A stretch of 9,291 bases of DNA from an uncultured Clostridia bacterium (lineage in GTDB: Bacteria > Bacillota > Clostridia > HGM11514): positions 1-9,291 of the forward strand of contig CABSMD010000090.1 of the NCBI GenBank assembly GCA_902478725.1, read 5' to 3'. Under the pieces are notes generated by a model, which was not told the DNA's origin, searched no databases, and worked only from the letters and a program-made list of their open reading frames with translations. The translations under genes were made by a program, and so were the position numbers. Below, in pieces: positions 1 through 5,689 of this stretch. How positions within the stretch are numbered: the stretch's first letter is position 1; every line of letters starts with the position of its first letter.

Positions 1-271
1 CCACCTGCTCCTGCCGGCAGAGGGAGATTCCCTCCTTTACCAGGCTCAGCTTCGGGTTTGGCTGTACGCCGCCCAGCTCCACAAACGAAACGCCGGCCTT
101 TTGCAGTGAATCCGTCACCTCGCCATAAAGCCCCGTGCGCTTGATGCTCCCGCCGCCGTAATGCAACAGGATTTTATGATACCCGTAGCCTTTGATGATA
201 TCCCCCACCTGCTTGTGGGTTTCTTTTCCGAATATCATTTTCGTCGGCGTAAAAAATACAAAGTTTTCCAT
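1..271 (-). CDS. Iron-containing alcohol dehydrogenase, butanol-dehydrogenase type (N-terminal part, runs off window)
   Basis: The first 90 or so residues of an iron-dependent (type III) alcohol dehydrogenase are present; the rest lies beyond position 1. The protein opens MENFVFFTPTKMIFGKET, followed by GYGYHKILLHYGGGSIKRTG and later GGVQPNPKLSLVKEG. The YGGGSIK segment and the PNP segment are typical of the NAD(P)H-binding N-terminal domain of the BdhA/YqhD-like group, which reduces aldehydes to alcohols in fermentation. The metal-binding His/Asp residues are in the missing C-terminal half, so metal use and cofactor preference cannot be judged. I chose the ATG at 271 because a GGGGG Shine-Dalgarno (280-284 on the complement) sits 8 nt upstream. 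An in-frame ATG at 277 is only 2 nt from it. The gene starts 15 nt after the pgcA stop with no terminator between, so the two are probably co-transcribed. Family assignment is confident; the exact substrate is not. Confidence 0.88.
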   Translation of the reverse strand, partial: MENFVFFTPTKMIFGKETHKQVGDIIKGYGYHKILLHYGGGSIKRTGLYGEVTDSLQKAGVSFVELGGVQPNPKLSLVKEGISLCRQEQV

Positions 272-286
272 TTTCATATCCCCCGT

Positions 287-1996
287 TTACTGCATAATTC
301 GATCCAACACCTGCTGTTCAAAGATATCCATCTTCTGTTCCGCCTGTTTCCTGTCCTCCCCGATTACCATAAAATAAATCTTGATCTTCGGCTCGGTGCC
401 GGACGGGCGCACCACAAAGACGGAACCGTCCTCCAACTCAAACAACAGCACGTTTGATTTTGGCAGGTCGATCGTCTCAGTCCCTTCCGGTGAAACCCGC
501 AGGCTTTTTTCATAATCCGAAACAGCCGTGACCCCTACGCCATTGATCTCCTGCGGCGGATTCACCCGCAGCGCGGCAATCGTATCGTTTATCTTTTGCA
601 AGCCCTCCAGCCCTTCCAGCGTGACCGAGCGCAGGCGTTCACAATACGCCCCATAGCGGCTGTATAAATCACCTAAAACGTCAAGCAGAGTCTTGTTTTG
701 CAGCTTGTAGTAAGCGGCTGCCTCGGAGATCAGCAGGGAAGCCACCACTCCGTCCTTGTCACGGGTGTAGGTCCCCGCCAGAAAACCATAACTCTCCTCA
801 AAGCCGAACAGATAGGTGTAGTTGCCGTCCTGTTCAAACTGCCTGATCTTTTCGCCAATGTATTTAAAGCCGGTGAGAACATCCATCACCGTAACGCCGT
901 ATTCCTTGCCAAGCAGGTTGGCCAGCCGTGTGGTGACGATCGTTTTGATGATGGCACCGTTTTTCGGCAGGGTACCGTCCTGTTTTTTTGATGAAAGGAT
1001 ATACTCCATTAAAACCACGCCGATCTGATTTCCAGTCATCGGCTGGTAGCCGTCCTTGGTGCGCACCAATACGCCGACGCGGTCGCAATCCGGGTCGGTG
1101 CCGATGATGATATCCGCCCCCTTTTCCTCCGCCAGCTTTATGGCGAGGGTGAAGCCCTCTTTTTCTTCCGGATTGGGGGATTTCACGGTGGAGAACGCCG
1201 GATCGGGCTCTTCCTGCTCCGGCACGACAAAAACATCCTTATATTCGGCCTTCGCGAGCGCGCGGCGCACCGGCTTGTTCCCCGAACCATGGAGGGGGGT
1301 GTAGACGATTTTCAGTCCAGCCTCTGCCGCGTCCGGGTGCAGCCTCTGGGCCAGCACGTTGTCAAGATAACTGTCCTCCATGTCCTGCCCCATCATACGA
1401 ATCAACCCTTGCTCCTTCGCGTCGTCCGCGTCCATCGTGTTCACGCCGTCAAACAGGTCGGTTTCGGCGATATAGCGGCAAACCTCGTCCGCCATGGCGG
1501 GTGAAATCTGCTCGCCCGTCTCGCAATAGACCTTATACCCGTTGTATTTGGGCGGATTGTGGCTGGCGGTGATCATGATCCCCGCCGCAGCGCGCTTTTG
1601 CAGTACCGAGTAAGACAAAAACGGAACCGGCCGCAGGGTATCCGAAAGATACGCCCGGATCCCGTTTGCCGCTAAAACGCAGGCCGCCGAGAGCGCGAAC
1701 TCGTCGGAGTGGTAGCGGGAATCGTAAGAAATGCAGACCCCCTTCTCCGCCTGCCCGTGGCTGATCATATAGCTTGCCAGAGCCTGCGTGGCCTGACGCA
1801 CGGTGTAGCCGTTGATCCGGTTGGTGCCCGCGCCGATCACGCCGCGCAGTCCACCGGTGCCAAAGATGAGCGGCTGGTAAAACCGTTCCTCTATCTCCGC
1901 TTCATCGCCGGCGATCGATGCAAGCTCCCGCCTTGTCGCCTCGTCCGCCTTTTGCAGCCACTCCTGATATAGCTCCCTTGCTTTGTTCAACCGCAT
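287..1996 (-). CDS. pgcA: Phosphoglucomutase / phosphomannomutase, alpha-D-phosphohexomutase family
   Basis: A complete 569-residue cytoplasmic enzyme that moves phosphate between C1 and C6 of hexose phosphates, most likely glucose-1-P and glucose-6-P, feeding UDP-glucose, glycogen-like polymer and wall-sugar synthesis. All four family signatures are visible in order. They are the catalytic phosphoserine loop TASHNP (Ser about 145), the metal-binding loop DPDCDR (about 301-306), the sugar-specificity loop GFEESYG (about residue 400), and the phosphate-binding loop RPSGTEP (about 530-536). The early FGTGGLRG stretch (45-52) is also typical. Length is close to the Bacillus PgcA type (about 580). 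The ATG at 1996 is preceded by a GGAAAGG stretch; another ATG at 2000 is out of frame. The gene lies 55 nt after sigF and 15 nt before the alcohol dehydrogenase. The specificity loop favours glucose over mannose or glucosamine, but this is inference from family membership. Confidence 0.93.
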   Translation of the reverse strand: MRLNKARELYQEWLQKADEATRRELASIAGDEAEIEERFYQPLIFGTGGLRGVIGAGTNRINGYTVRQATQALASYMISHGQAEKGVCISYDSRYHSDEFALSAACVLAANGIRAYLSDTLRPVPFLSYSVLQKRAAAGIMITASHNPPKYNGYKVYCETGEQISPAMADEVCRYIAETDLFDGVNTMDADDAKEQGLIRMMGQDMEDSYLDNVLAQRLHPDAAEAGLKIVYTPLHGSGNKPVRRALAKAEYKDVFVVPEQEEPDPAFSTVKSPNPEEKEGFTLAIKLAEEKGADIIIGTDPDCDRVGVLVRTKDGYQPMTGNQIGVVLMEYILSSKKQDGTLPKNGAIIKTIVTTRLANLLGKEYGVTVMDVLTGFKYIGEKIRQFEQDGNYTYLFGFEESYGFLAGTYTRDKDGVVASLLISEAAAYYKLQNKTLLDVLGDLYSRYGAYCERLRSVTLEGLEGLQKINDTIAALRVNPPQEINGVGVTAVSDYEKSLRVSPEGTETIDLPKSNVLLFELEDGSVFVVRPSGTEPKIKIYFMVIGEDRKQAEQKMDIFEQQVLDRIMQ

Positions 1997-2020
1997 TCAT
2001 CCTTTCCATTGCAATCTATG

Positions 2021-2047
2021 CCTATAGTTTACCACAACTTTTGTCAA
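2021..2047 (-). promoter_or_regulatory. Candidate sigma-A promoter in front of pgcA
   Basis: Reading the minus strand, a perfect TTGACA (2047-2042) is followed after 15 nt by TATAGG (2026-2021), four of six matches to TATAAT. It lies in the 55-nt gap between the sigF stop and the pgcA start, leaving room for a short leader with its ribosome site. It would let the metabolic genes pgcA and the dehydrogenase be expressed in growing cells independently of the sporulation operon upstream. The perfect -35 is the strongest part; the 15-nt spacer is short and the -10 is weak, so confidence is moderate to low. Confidence 0.4.
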
Positions 2048-2051
2048 ATAT

Positions 2052-2771
2052 CTACAGGTCTTCCCGCATTCGGGCCAAAATTTTCTTTTCCAGCCGTGAG
2101 ACTTGCACCTGGGAGATATGCAAAACAGACGCAATCTCGGACTGCGTCTTCTGCTGGTAATACCGCATCACAATGATCTGGCGTTCCCGCGGCGATAATC
2201 TGCCGATTAGTTCGGTGAGTGCCAGCTTATCCACGATACCAACCGTATCCTCCTCATCTGCCAGCTTGTCCATCAGGACACGGGAGTCCTCGTCCCCCGC
2301 CGGGGCGTACAGCGACTGCGGGGCGGCGGAGGCGTCCAGCGCCATGACCAGCTCCTCCGCGTCCACCTCCAGCTCCTCCGCCAGCTCATAGATGGTTGGT
2401 TCCTCTCCGGTGCGGGCGCGAAGCGCCTCGCGCATCCCCTGCGCCTTGCCCGCTAACTCCTTTAAGCTCCGGCTCACCTTCACGATCCCGTCGTCACGCA
2501 GAAACCGCTTGATCTCGCCCGCAATCATCGGGACAGCGTAAGTCGAAAACTGCACGCCGAAGGTGGTGTCAAATTTATTCACGGCTTTGATTAAGCCGAT
2601 ACAGCCGATCTGAAACAGGTCATCCGGGTCACAGCCGCGGTTTAAAAACTTCCTGACCACGCTGTGCACCAGTCCCAGGTTGGCCTCGACCACCCTGTCA
2701 CAGGCGGCCTTGTCGCCCTGCCTGGCCTGTTCAATCCATGCAAACATATCCGGGACGGCGGTACTGATCAT
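2052..2771 (-). CDS. sigF: RNA polymerase sporulation-specific sigma factor F
   Basis: A full sigma-70-type factor of 239 residues (B. subtilis SigF is about 255), the first forespore-specific sigma of sporulation. Visible parts are region 2 with NRGCDPDDLFQIGCIGLIKA and FSTYAVPMIAGEIKRFLRDD, region 3 with VKVSRSLKEL, and region 4.2 with the helix-turn-helix TQSEIASVLHISQVQVSRLE near the C-terminus. The order after spoIIAA and spoIIAB and the DDLFQIGCIGL and QVQVSRLEKKIL stretches identify SigF rather than SigG or SigB. I place the start at ATG 2771: GGGGTGA (2783-2777) is a good Shine-Dalgarno 5 nt upstream. A GTG at 2780 would add MKR and would lie inside that site; its own candidate AGAGGG is 11 nt away. 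The gene begins 47 nt after the spoIIAB stop and belongs to the same operon. SpoIIAB is the expected inhibitor. Confidence 0.95.
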   Translation of the reverse strand: MISTAVPDMFAWIEQARQGDKAACDRVVEANLGLVHSVVRKFLNRGCDPDDLFQIGCIGLIKAVNKFDTTFGVQFSTYAVPMIAGEIKRFLRDDGIVKVSRSLKELAGKAQGMREALRARTGEEPTIYELAEELEVDAEELVMALDASAAPQSLYAPAGDEDSRVLMDKLADEEDTVGIVDKLALTELIGRLSPRERQIIVMRYYQQKTQSEIASVLHISQVQVSRLEKKILARMREDL

Positions 2772-2818
2772 GCGCTTCACCCCAACTCTCGCCCTCTTCG
2801 TTTTCCCAGATTATGTAC

Positions 2819-3259
2819 TTATTCTTCCTCTTCCTGTTTGCCCAAATCCTTTGTCATCACAACCCGCGTTCCCTTGCCAACCTCCGAAGTGACCTCGACC
2901 GTGTCCATAAACATCTCCATCACGGTAAAGCCCATGCCGGAGCGTTCGTCGTCTGCGTTGGTGGTATAAAGTGGCTGGCGGGCCTGCTCTACATCATCGA
3001 TCCCGCGCCCGAAATCGGCCACCGTAATCGTGACCACCTTGCCCTGCATCGTGCATTCCATCAGCACGTTGCCCGGCTTATCCGCATAGCCGTGTACGAT
3101 CGCGTTGGTTACCGCCTCTGACACCGCCGTCTTGATATCGGCAAGCTGTTCGACAGTGGGGTCGAGCTGGGAGGCAAACGCGGCGACGACAACGCGCGCG
3201 AAGCCTTCGTTGGATGATTTATTCTTGAATTCTACCTTTACATAATTATCGAATCCCAT
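2819..3259 (-). CDS. spoIIAB: Anti-sigma F factor and serine kinase SpoIIAB
   Basis: A 146-residue GHKL-family protein that binds sigma-F and also phosphorylates SpoIIAA, in the predivisional cell and mother cell. The ATP-binding boxes are intact. They are the N box SEAVTNAIVHGY (Glu48, Asn52), the G1 box DFGRGIDD (82-89), the ATP-lid stretch with ARQPLYTT, and the G2 box ERSGMGFTVME (105-115). Arg22 in the FARVVVAAF segment aligns with B. subtilis Arg20, which contacts both sigma-F and SpoIIAA. The length equals that of the B. subtilis protein (146). The C-terminus ends in four glutamates. The start ATG lies 2 nt after the spoIIAA stop, with its AAAGGGGG Shine-Dalgarno inside the end of spoIIAA, which implies translational coupling and matched amounts of the two proteins. 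Nothing is missing from the known functional residues. Confidence 0.97.
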   Translation of the reverse strand: MGFDNYVKVEFKNKSSNEGFARVVVAAFASQLDPTVEQLADIKTAVSEAVTNAIVHGYADKPGNVLMECTMQGKVVTITVADFGRGIDDVEQARQPLYTTNADDERSGMGFTVMEMFMDTVEVTSEVGKGTRVVMTKDLGKQEEEE

Positions 3260-3261
3260 TG

Positions 3262-3600
3262 TTAAGCCCCCTTTACCTTTTTTAATGCCGACGACAGCGT
3301 CTTGTTCACGCTCAGCAGCTTTTTCAGCCCCGAGGCGGCAAGAAGCTTGTCCACCCGCGGCGTGTTGCAGACCACCAGAACCTCACCGTTTTTCATTTTG
3401 ATCTTTTTGTACCGTCCGACGATCACGCCGATGCCGGAGCTATCCATAAAGCTCAGCTTGGAAAAATCAAAAATCAAGTTTCTGACCGCCTGCCTGTCGA
3501 TTGCGCCGTCGAGCTCCGCGCGGATGTTCTGCGCGCTGTGATGATCCAGCTCCCCGTCTATATGAGCGATCAAAGTCCTGTCCTTCAATTCCAGTTTCAT
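3262..3600 (-). CDS. spoIIAA: Anti-sigma F factor antagonist SpoIIAA
   Basis: A 112-residue STAS-domain protein, the antagonist that pulls SpoIIAB off sigma-F once dephosphorylated (by SpoIIE, not in this window). The signature SFMDSSGIGVIVGRYKKI contains the phosphorylated serine, here Ser55, which matches Ser58 of B. subtilis in the DSSG motif. The GELDHHSA stretch near residue 16 is the usual N-terminal STAS strand and helix start. Length is typical (B. subtilis 117). The start ATG at 3600 has a very strong Shine-Dalgarno, GAAGGAGGGG (3620-3611), 10 nt upstream. It is the first gene of the operon, about 50 nt downstream of a predicted sigma-H promoter with Spo0A boxes. The gene order and motif make a generic SpoIIAA-like STAS protein unlikely. 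Confidence 0.96.
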   Translation of the reverse strand: MKLELKDRTLIAHIDGELDHHSAQNIRAELDGAIDRQAVRNLIFDFSKLSFMDSSGIGVIVGRYKKIKMKNGEVLVVCNTPRVDKLLAASGLKKLLSVNKTLSSALKKVKGA

Positions 3601-3650
3601 ATGCAGAATGCCCCTCCTTCACGTCTTTTTACAGCTATATCATATTAGGT

Positions 3651-3677
3651 ATTCTGCAAATTACAAAAAATTCCTTT
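3651..3677 (-). promoter_or_regulatory. Sigma-H promoter of the spoIIA operon
   Basis: On the minus strand, AAAGGAATT (3677-3669) is followed by an 11-nt spacer and GCAGAAT (3657-3651). This matches the known sigma-H pattern RNAGGAWWW, N11-12, RNNGAAT at every defined position. Transcription would begin near 3644, leaving a leader of about 45 nt that holds the strong Shine-Dalgarno of spoIIAA. In B. subtilis spoIIA is a classic sigma-H target, so both the location and the sequence agree. The start site itself is inferred, not seen. Confidence 0.85.
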
Positions 3678-3683
3678 GTCGAA
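3677..3683 (+). promoter_or_regulatory. Spo0A box (perfect 7/7), abutting the -35
   Basis: TGTCGAA on the plus strand is a perfect match to the Spo0A recognition sequence. It overlaps the first base of the predicted sigma-H -35 element of spoIIA. Activated Spo0A bound here would touch RNA polymerase directly, in line with the known need for phosphorylated Spo0A at spoIIA in B. subtilis. A seven-base match can arise by chance; its position is what makes it credible. Confidence 0.7.
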
Positions 3684-3695
3684 AAAAAAGAAGTT

Positions 3696-3702
3696 TCCGA
3701 CA
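3696..3702 (-). promoter_or_regulatory. Second Spo0A-like box (6/7)
   Basis: TGTCGGA on the minus strand differs from the Spo0A box TGTCGAA at one position. It faces the perfect box across 12 nt (TGTCGGA-N12-TTCGACA on the minus strand), so the two form an inverted pair just upstream of the sigma-H promoter. The spacer is a T-rich tract. A second, weaker site would fit cooperative Spo0A binding, but alone this match is weak evidence. Confidence 0.45.
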
Positions 3703-3714
3703 GGATTTTTAACC

Positions 3715-3764
3715 ATTGGCCATTCCGGTCAACCGGCGGCGGACCTTATAAGCCTCCGGCCAAT
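3715..3764. repeat. Inverted repeat in the folC-spoIIA gap, possible weak terminator
   Basis: ATTGGCC at 3715-3721 and GGCCAAT at 3758-3764 are perfect 7-base inverted arms around a 36-nt interior, which itself holds a small CCGG-TCAA-CCGG hairpin (3725-3736). It starts 16 nt after the folC stop, where a terminator would be expected. On the minus strand the bases after the stem are GGTTAAAAA, not a run of T, so it does not meet the rule for an intrinsic terminator. The nearest T tract (3689-3682) is about 25 nt further on. It may separate folC from spoIIA transcription or may be incidental. Confidence 0.35.
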
Positions 3765-3779
3765 CCTCCATAAGCCCGT

Positions 3780-5048
3780 TTACTCAACCTTTTGAAACCG
3801 CCGGCGTATCCCGCCGATCAGATAAAGCGAGCCGCAAACGCAGACCAGCGCGTCTTTCCCCGCGAGGCGCAATGCCGCTTCCACCGCCCGTTCCGCGTCC
3901 GGGTCACAGGCGTCCGCGCCGGAAATTTTAGCAAACTCATCTGCTGCCAGCGCGCGCGGATGCTCCGGCGCGGTCGCGATCAGATAATCGCAGGTCTGCC
4001 GCAGCAATGCGGCGCAATGGGCGTAATCCTTATCTGCCAGCATTCCGGCCACCGCAATGATTCGCCGGTTCCCCGCCACCAGACGCGCCGCGTCACAAAA
4101 CGCTTCCATGCCGGACAGGTTGTGCGCGCCGTCGATAAACAGGTTGTCCCGGATCCGTTCCATCCGGCCGGGAAACCGCACCGTTTCCATCCCCGCGCGA
4201 ACACTCTCCTGACTGATCTCCACGCCGCAGCGGTTCAACGCGGCGGCCGCGGCAAGTACCGTCAGGGCGTTTTGCACCTGGTGTTTTCCCAAAAGGGGCA
4301 GGAAATATTCTTCTCCCTCATAGACAAACCGTGTCCCGTCCGCATCCATATCCCGCAGAGCAAAGGCCGTTCTGTCAGGAGTAAACAGGGGCACCCCTTT
4401 GCCCGATGCCTCCCGGCGGATCACCGCCATCGCCTCCTCATGCTGCGCGCCGTAGGATACCACGCCTTTGCAGCCGGGCTTTAGAATGCCGCACTTTTCA
4501 AACGCGATCTGGGGAAGCGTCGTCCCCAATTGCTTCGTATGGTCGATGTCGATCAGGGTAATAACCGCAAGCAGGGGCGGGTCGATCACGTTGGTCGCGT
4601 CAAACCGGCCGCCCAGGCCCACCTCCAGCACAACATAATCGCACTTCTCCCGCGCAAAATACAAAAAGGCCAGCGCGGTAACCAGCTCAAACTCGGTTGG
4701 ATGCGCAAGCCCGCAACGGCACATGTCCTCGCTTGCTGTACGAAGTTGTCCGGTCAACTCCCCTAACACCGCGTGGGGAATTTTTTGTCCGTCCACCTGC
4801 ATACGCTCCCCAAACTCCTCAACGTAAGGGGAGATGTACAGCCCCGTCCGATAGCCCTGCTTTTGCAGGATATTTGCCAGCATGGCGCAGGTGGAACCTT
4901 TGCCGTTTGTGCCGGCCACATGGATGAATTGCAGCTGCTTTTGCGGATTCCCAAGCCGCCCGAGCAATTCCCCGATTGCGTCCAGCCCCAGCACCGAGCC
5001 GAACCGGCAGGCAGAATAGATAAAATCTATCGCTTCATCGTAAGTCAT
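3780..5048 (-). CDS. folC: Bifunctional folylpolyglutamate synthase / dihydrofolate synthase
   Basis: A complete 422-residue Mur-ligase-family enzyme that joins glutamate to dihydropteroate and further glutamates to folates, using ATP in the cytoplasm. Visible in order are the P-loop HVAGTNGKGST (43-53), the folate-binding region YISPYVEEFGERM (71-83), the Mg-binding motif VLEVGLGGRFDATN (about 140-153), the IDIDHTKQLGTT segment, and the C-terminal domain opener FIDGAHN. Length agrees with B. subtilis FolC (about 430). I take ATG 5048 as the start because the family N-terminus begins at MTYDEAIDFIYS and AGAAGGGA lies about 8 nt upstream. The reading frame stays open to a GTG at 5114, but those 22 extra residues resemble no FolC N-terminus and lack a good ribosome site. 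It follows the deacylase gene after 91 nt and is probably transcribed with it. An inverted repeat of uncertain role follows the stop. Confidence 0.95.
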   Translation of the reverse strand: MTYDEAIDFIYSACRFGSVLGLDAIGELLGRLGNPQKQLQFIHVAGTNGKGSTCAMLANILQKQGYRTGLYISPYVEEFGERMQVDGQKIPHAVLGELTGQLRTASEDMCRCGLAHPTEFELVTALAFLYFAREKCDYVVLEVGLGGRFDATNVIDPPLLAVITLIDIDHTKQLGTTLPQIAFEKCGILKPGCKGVVSYGAQHEEAMAVIRREASGKGVPLFTPDRTAFALRDMDADGTRFVYEGEEYFLPLLGKHQVQNALTVLAAAAALNRCGVEISQESVRAGMETVRFPGRMERIRDNLFIDGAHNLSGMEAFCDAARLVAGNRRIIAVAGMLADKDYAHCAALLRQTCDYLIATAPEHPRALAADEFAKISGADACDPDAERAVEAALRLAGKDALVCVCGSLYLIGGIRRRFQKVE

Positions 5049-5139
5049 TTTTGTCGTCCCTTCTGTAAATCCAGATTGATCAAGACATGCGCAGTATCCC
5101 TCGCCCCTATCCACAGACCACCGGTCAGTCCATCTTGGG

Positions 5140-5619
5140 TCAGCCGTTCTCCTGCCAGCCCTTGCAAACGTCCAGCCATGCCATACTTTTTGCGCAGCGT
5201 TCCAGCTCCTCCGGCATCATCTCGATCGCGCTGTTACTGCTTCCACAGGCCGGAAAGACGGTGTCAAACCGCCTGAGCGAGACATCGAGATATACCTCCA
5301 CGCCCTCCTTTATCCCAAACGGGCACACTCCGCCGACCGCATGTCCAACAGCCTGCTCGACCTCCTGCGGGGGAATCATCTTTGCCTTGACATGAAACTG
5401 CGCTTTGAATTTTGCGTTGTCCACCTTGGCGTCGCCCGCCGCGACGATCAGCACGGCGCGCTGCTCCACCCAGAAAGAGAGGGTTTTCGCAATCCGTGCA
5501 GGCTCGCAGCCCAGTGCCTGCGCCGCCAGTTCCACCGTCGCGGAGGAAACGCTAAATTCCCGTATCCGATCCTCGATTCCGAATTGTTTTAAATACTCCC
5601 TTGCCTGTTCAATCGCCAT
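5140..5619 (-). CDS. YbaK/EbsC (ProX-type) aminoacyl-tRNA deacylase
   Basis: A 159-residue free-standing relative of the editing domain of bacterial prolyl-tRNA synthetase. Such proteins hydrolyse wrongly charged tRNA, usually Cys-tRNA(Pro) or Ala-tRNA(Pro). The motifs present are IAKTLSF with the conserved substrate-contacting lysine (Lys45), HAVGGVCPFGI (the GG-x-x-P-x-G loop) and CGSSNSAIEMMPEEL near the end. The SSATVELAAQALG opening resembles the Bacillus YwhH and PrdX-like branch more than E. coli YbaK, so Ala-tRNA(Pro) or a similar substrate is possible; this is a family-level inference. The ATG at 5619 has GGGGAAGG about 9 nt upstream. A 70-nt gap separates it from the BNR gene, with a possible promoter, and folC follows after 91 nt. 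Confidence 0.9.
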   Translation of the reverse strand: MAIEQAREYLKQFGIEDRIREFSVSSATVELAAQALGCEPARIAKTLSFWVEQRAVLIVAAGDAKVDNAKFKAQFHVKAKMIPPQEVEQAVGHAVGGVCPFGIKEGVEVYLDVSLRRFDTVFPACGSSNSAIEMMPEELERCAKSMAWLDVCKGWQENG

Positions 5620-5636
5620 CTGTCCATACCTTCCCC

Positions 5637-5665
5637 ATTAAAAATAATTGTTCACAGTGTATCAA
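5637..5665 (-). promoter_or_regulatory. Possible sigma-A promoter before the YbaK-type gene
   Basis: On the minus strand TTGATA (5665-5660) and TTTAAT (5642-5637) are separated by exactly 17 nt, each one mismatch from consensus. The region is AT-rich against a GC-rich background. The problem is position: a start site about 7 nt downstream of the -10 would fall inside the GGGGAAGG ribosome site (5636-5629), leaving a leader of only about 11 nt. It may still be real if initiation is slightly upstream or the message is nearly leaderless, so I keep it at low confidence. Confidence 0.3.
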
Positions 5666-5689
5666 ATAAGTCTTGTCTTTTAAGCCGTT

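Noticed and set aside
3706..3732. TTGACC with TAAAAA 15 nt downstream on the minus strand, a possible sigma-A promoter for spoIIA
   Set aside because: Both elements are imperfect and the spacer is short; the TTGACC lies within the inverted repeat. The sigma-H promoter downstream explains the operon far better.
3792..4484. 230-codon open frame on the plus strand
   Set aside because: It lies opposite folC, whose motifs are complete. The plus-strand translation is rich in Arg, His and Gln with no family signature.
5049..5114. N-terminal extension of folC from a GTG at 5114
   Set aside because: The 22 extra residues do not resemble any FolC start, and the ATG at 5048 has its own Shine-Dalgarno and a typical family N-terminus.
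5113..5129. Short hairpin (ACTGACC-GGT-GGTCTGT on the minus strand) after the deacylase gene
   Set aside because: The stem has a mismatch, the loop is only 3 nt and no T run follows, so it does not qualify as a terminator.
4773..5276. 167-codon open frame on the plus strand spanning the folC start and deacylase end
   Set aside because: It overlaps two well-supported minus-strand genes and its product is low-complexity and basic, without any motif.
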